Shown here: one piece after another, positions 13,426 to 14,189 of the stretch
Layout: every line of letters starts with the position of its first letter
Numbering within the stretch: the stretch's first letter is position 1
Source: Bacillota bacterium
Lineage (GTDB): Bacteria; Bacillota; Clostridia; Clostridiales; Clostridiaceae
NCBI GenBank assembly: GCA_023427705.1
Contig: JAEZAL010000141.1
Coordinates: 1-14,189 of the forward strand
Direction of reading: 5' to 3'
Length of the DNA: 14,189 nucleotides
The notes under the pieces: model-generated
What the model was told of the DNA's origin: nothing
The model's database searches: none
What the model saw: the letters and a program-made list of their open reading frames with translations, nothing else
Made by a program: the position numbers and the translations under genes

Positions 13426-14189
13426 TTATTTTCCTTCAAAAGATCTAGAAATAACTTTTAATAATTCAAGACATGTTTCTAAAGTTCTTTGGTTATTATC
13501 TAAAGTAGGGTTAAACTCTACAAAATCCATAGATCTAACTAAAGAAGTATTTATTATACCTTCAATTATTTCTTTTCCTTCTGTGAAGGATAGGCCATCT
13601 TCTACTGGTGTTCCTGTTCCAGGCACATAAGCTGGATCTAAACTATCAATATCAAAACTAAAATGAATGTTTTTAACATTATTTTTAGTTAAAGCTTCTA
13701 ATAATTCTGTTAATACTGTCTTTACGCCCTTTGTTTTAATATCTTTCATGGTCCATACATTTAGATTATATTCCTTGATTAAATCAAGTTCACCTAAATC
13801 TAAGTCTCTACAACCTAATAAAAATACATTTTCAGGTTTAACCTTTTGTCCAGGGAAATAAATGTCAGTTAAAGCTTCATAACCGATTCCCATAGAACTT
13901 GCTAAAGGCATTCCGTGAATGTTTCCTGATGGGGAAGTTTCAGGTGTGTTTATATCACCATGAGCATCTACCCAAATAACTGCAAGATCTCCCTCGAAAA
14001 ATTTACTTGATCCAGCAACGCTTCCAATTGCTAAAGCGTGATCTCCACCTATAGTTAGTGGTAGATAAGAATTTTTTAGGGAATCATAAACTTTATCAGC
14101 TAGTCCAATATTTGATCTTACAACTTCATCTAAATACTTCATTTTTGCGTTTGCTGCGTATTTATCATTTGAAGAAACATTTTTTACAT
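13426..14189 (-). CDS. rocF: Arginase, N-terminus cut by the window edge
   Basis: Hydrolyses arginine to ornithine and urea with a binuclear manganese centre. Counting from the Met codon at 14142: GGDHA (32-36, His35), DAHGD (59-63: Asp59, His61, Asp63) and DIDSLDP (164-170: Asp164, Asp166) supply the metal ligands, and TSPSGNIHGMPLA (69-81) is the arginase substrate loop, which favours arginase over agmatinase. GTGTPV and FVEFNP complete the pattern. The frame stays open upstream of that Met to the window end, adding about 15 residues (SSNDKYAANAKM), so the Met at 14142 is internal and about 45 N-terminal residues lie outside. Ornithine made here can feed putrescine synthesis, a link to the nearby polyamine importer (inference). 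Confidence 0.92.
   Translation of the reverse strand, partial: VKNVSSNDKYAANAKMKYLDEVVRSNIGLADKVYDSLKNSYLPLTIGGDHALAIGSVAGSSKFFEGDLAVIWVDAHGDINTPETSPSGNIHGMPLASSMGIGYEALTDIYFPGQKVKPENVFLLGCRDLDLGELDLIKEYNLNVWTMKDIKTKGVKTVLTELLEALTKNNVKNIHFSFDIDSLDPAYVPGTGTPVEDGLSFTEGKEIIEGIINTSLVRSMDFVEFNPTLDNNQRTLETCLELLKVISRSFEGK

Noticed and set aside
13667..13861. Open frame on the plus strand inside the arginase gene
   Set aside because: A shadow of the arginase coding sequence; product is hydrophobic low complexity typical of antisense frames.
14140..14142. ATG considered as the start of the arginase gene
   Set aside because: The frame is open to the window edge with arginase-like residues before it, and arginases are about 300 residues long, so the gene is partial here.

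Overview
The window reads as chromosomal DNA of a low-GC Firmicute, most likely Clostridium sensu stricto. Intergenic DNA is almost pure A/T, codons end in A or T, Shine-Dalgarno sequences (AGGAGG, GAGGTGAT) are strong, TTG and GTG starts are frequent, and the gene set is that of an anaerobic amino-acid fermenter. No mobile element, CRISPR array, tRNA or rRNA is visible. The species cannot be named from the sequence alone.

Left part (1-3750): a pyridoxal-phosphate aspartate 4-decarboxylase gene (aspD, minus strand) is divergent from a tandem glycine riboswitch that controls an AGCS-family sodium:alanine/glycine symporter gene (plus strand). The riboswitch is readable in detail: leader kink-turn, two aptamers, a predicted antiterminator, and a terminator hairpin whose 3' arm is the gene's own Shine-Dalgarno and whose T tract abuts the ATG. 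The wiring predicts that glycine turns expression OFF.

Middle part (3800-5780): a membrane-anchored glucosaminidase (plus), an acylphosphatase (minus) and nucleoside diphosphate kinase (plus). A 19-bp perfect inverted repeat lies between the convergent glucosaminidase and acylphosphatase genes.

Polyamine part (5795-10240, minus strand): an HTH-cupin regulator followed by potA, potB, potC and potD in a tightly packed operon, with overlapping ends for the four pot genes. This is a complete spermidine/putrescine ABC importer. A clear sigma-A promoter with an A/T-rich upstream element drives it, and repeated TACTAAA motifs and an AACAATTGTT palindrome lie at the promoter. Three of the five genes probably start at TTG or GTG codons a few codons inside the longest reading frame, because the apparent first codons lie upstream of or within the ribosome binding site.

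Right part (10480-14189): an unusual fusion of a GNAT acetyltransferase with a DJ-1/PfpI-like domain whose nucleophile cysteine is replaced by serine; pyruvate formate-lyase activating enzyme (pflA) without a visible pflB; a DEDDh 3'-5' exonuclease on the minus strand; and arginase (minus strand), cut by the right edge of the window. Arginase makes ornithine, a polyamine precursor, so uptake and synthesis of polyamines are encoded near each other, though not in one operon.

The most interesting items are the glycine-OFF expression platform that fuses terminator, ribosome binding site and start codon; the GNAT/DJ-1 fusion; and two intergenic hairpins (4806-4873 and 12541-12611) whose loops look related and may be copies of one element.
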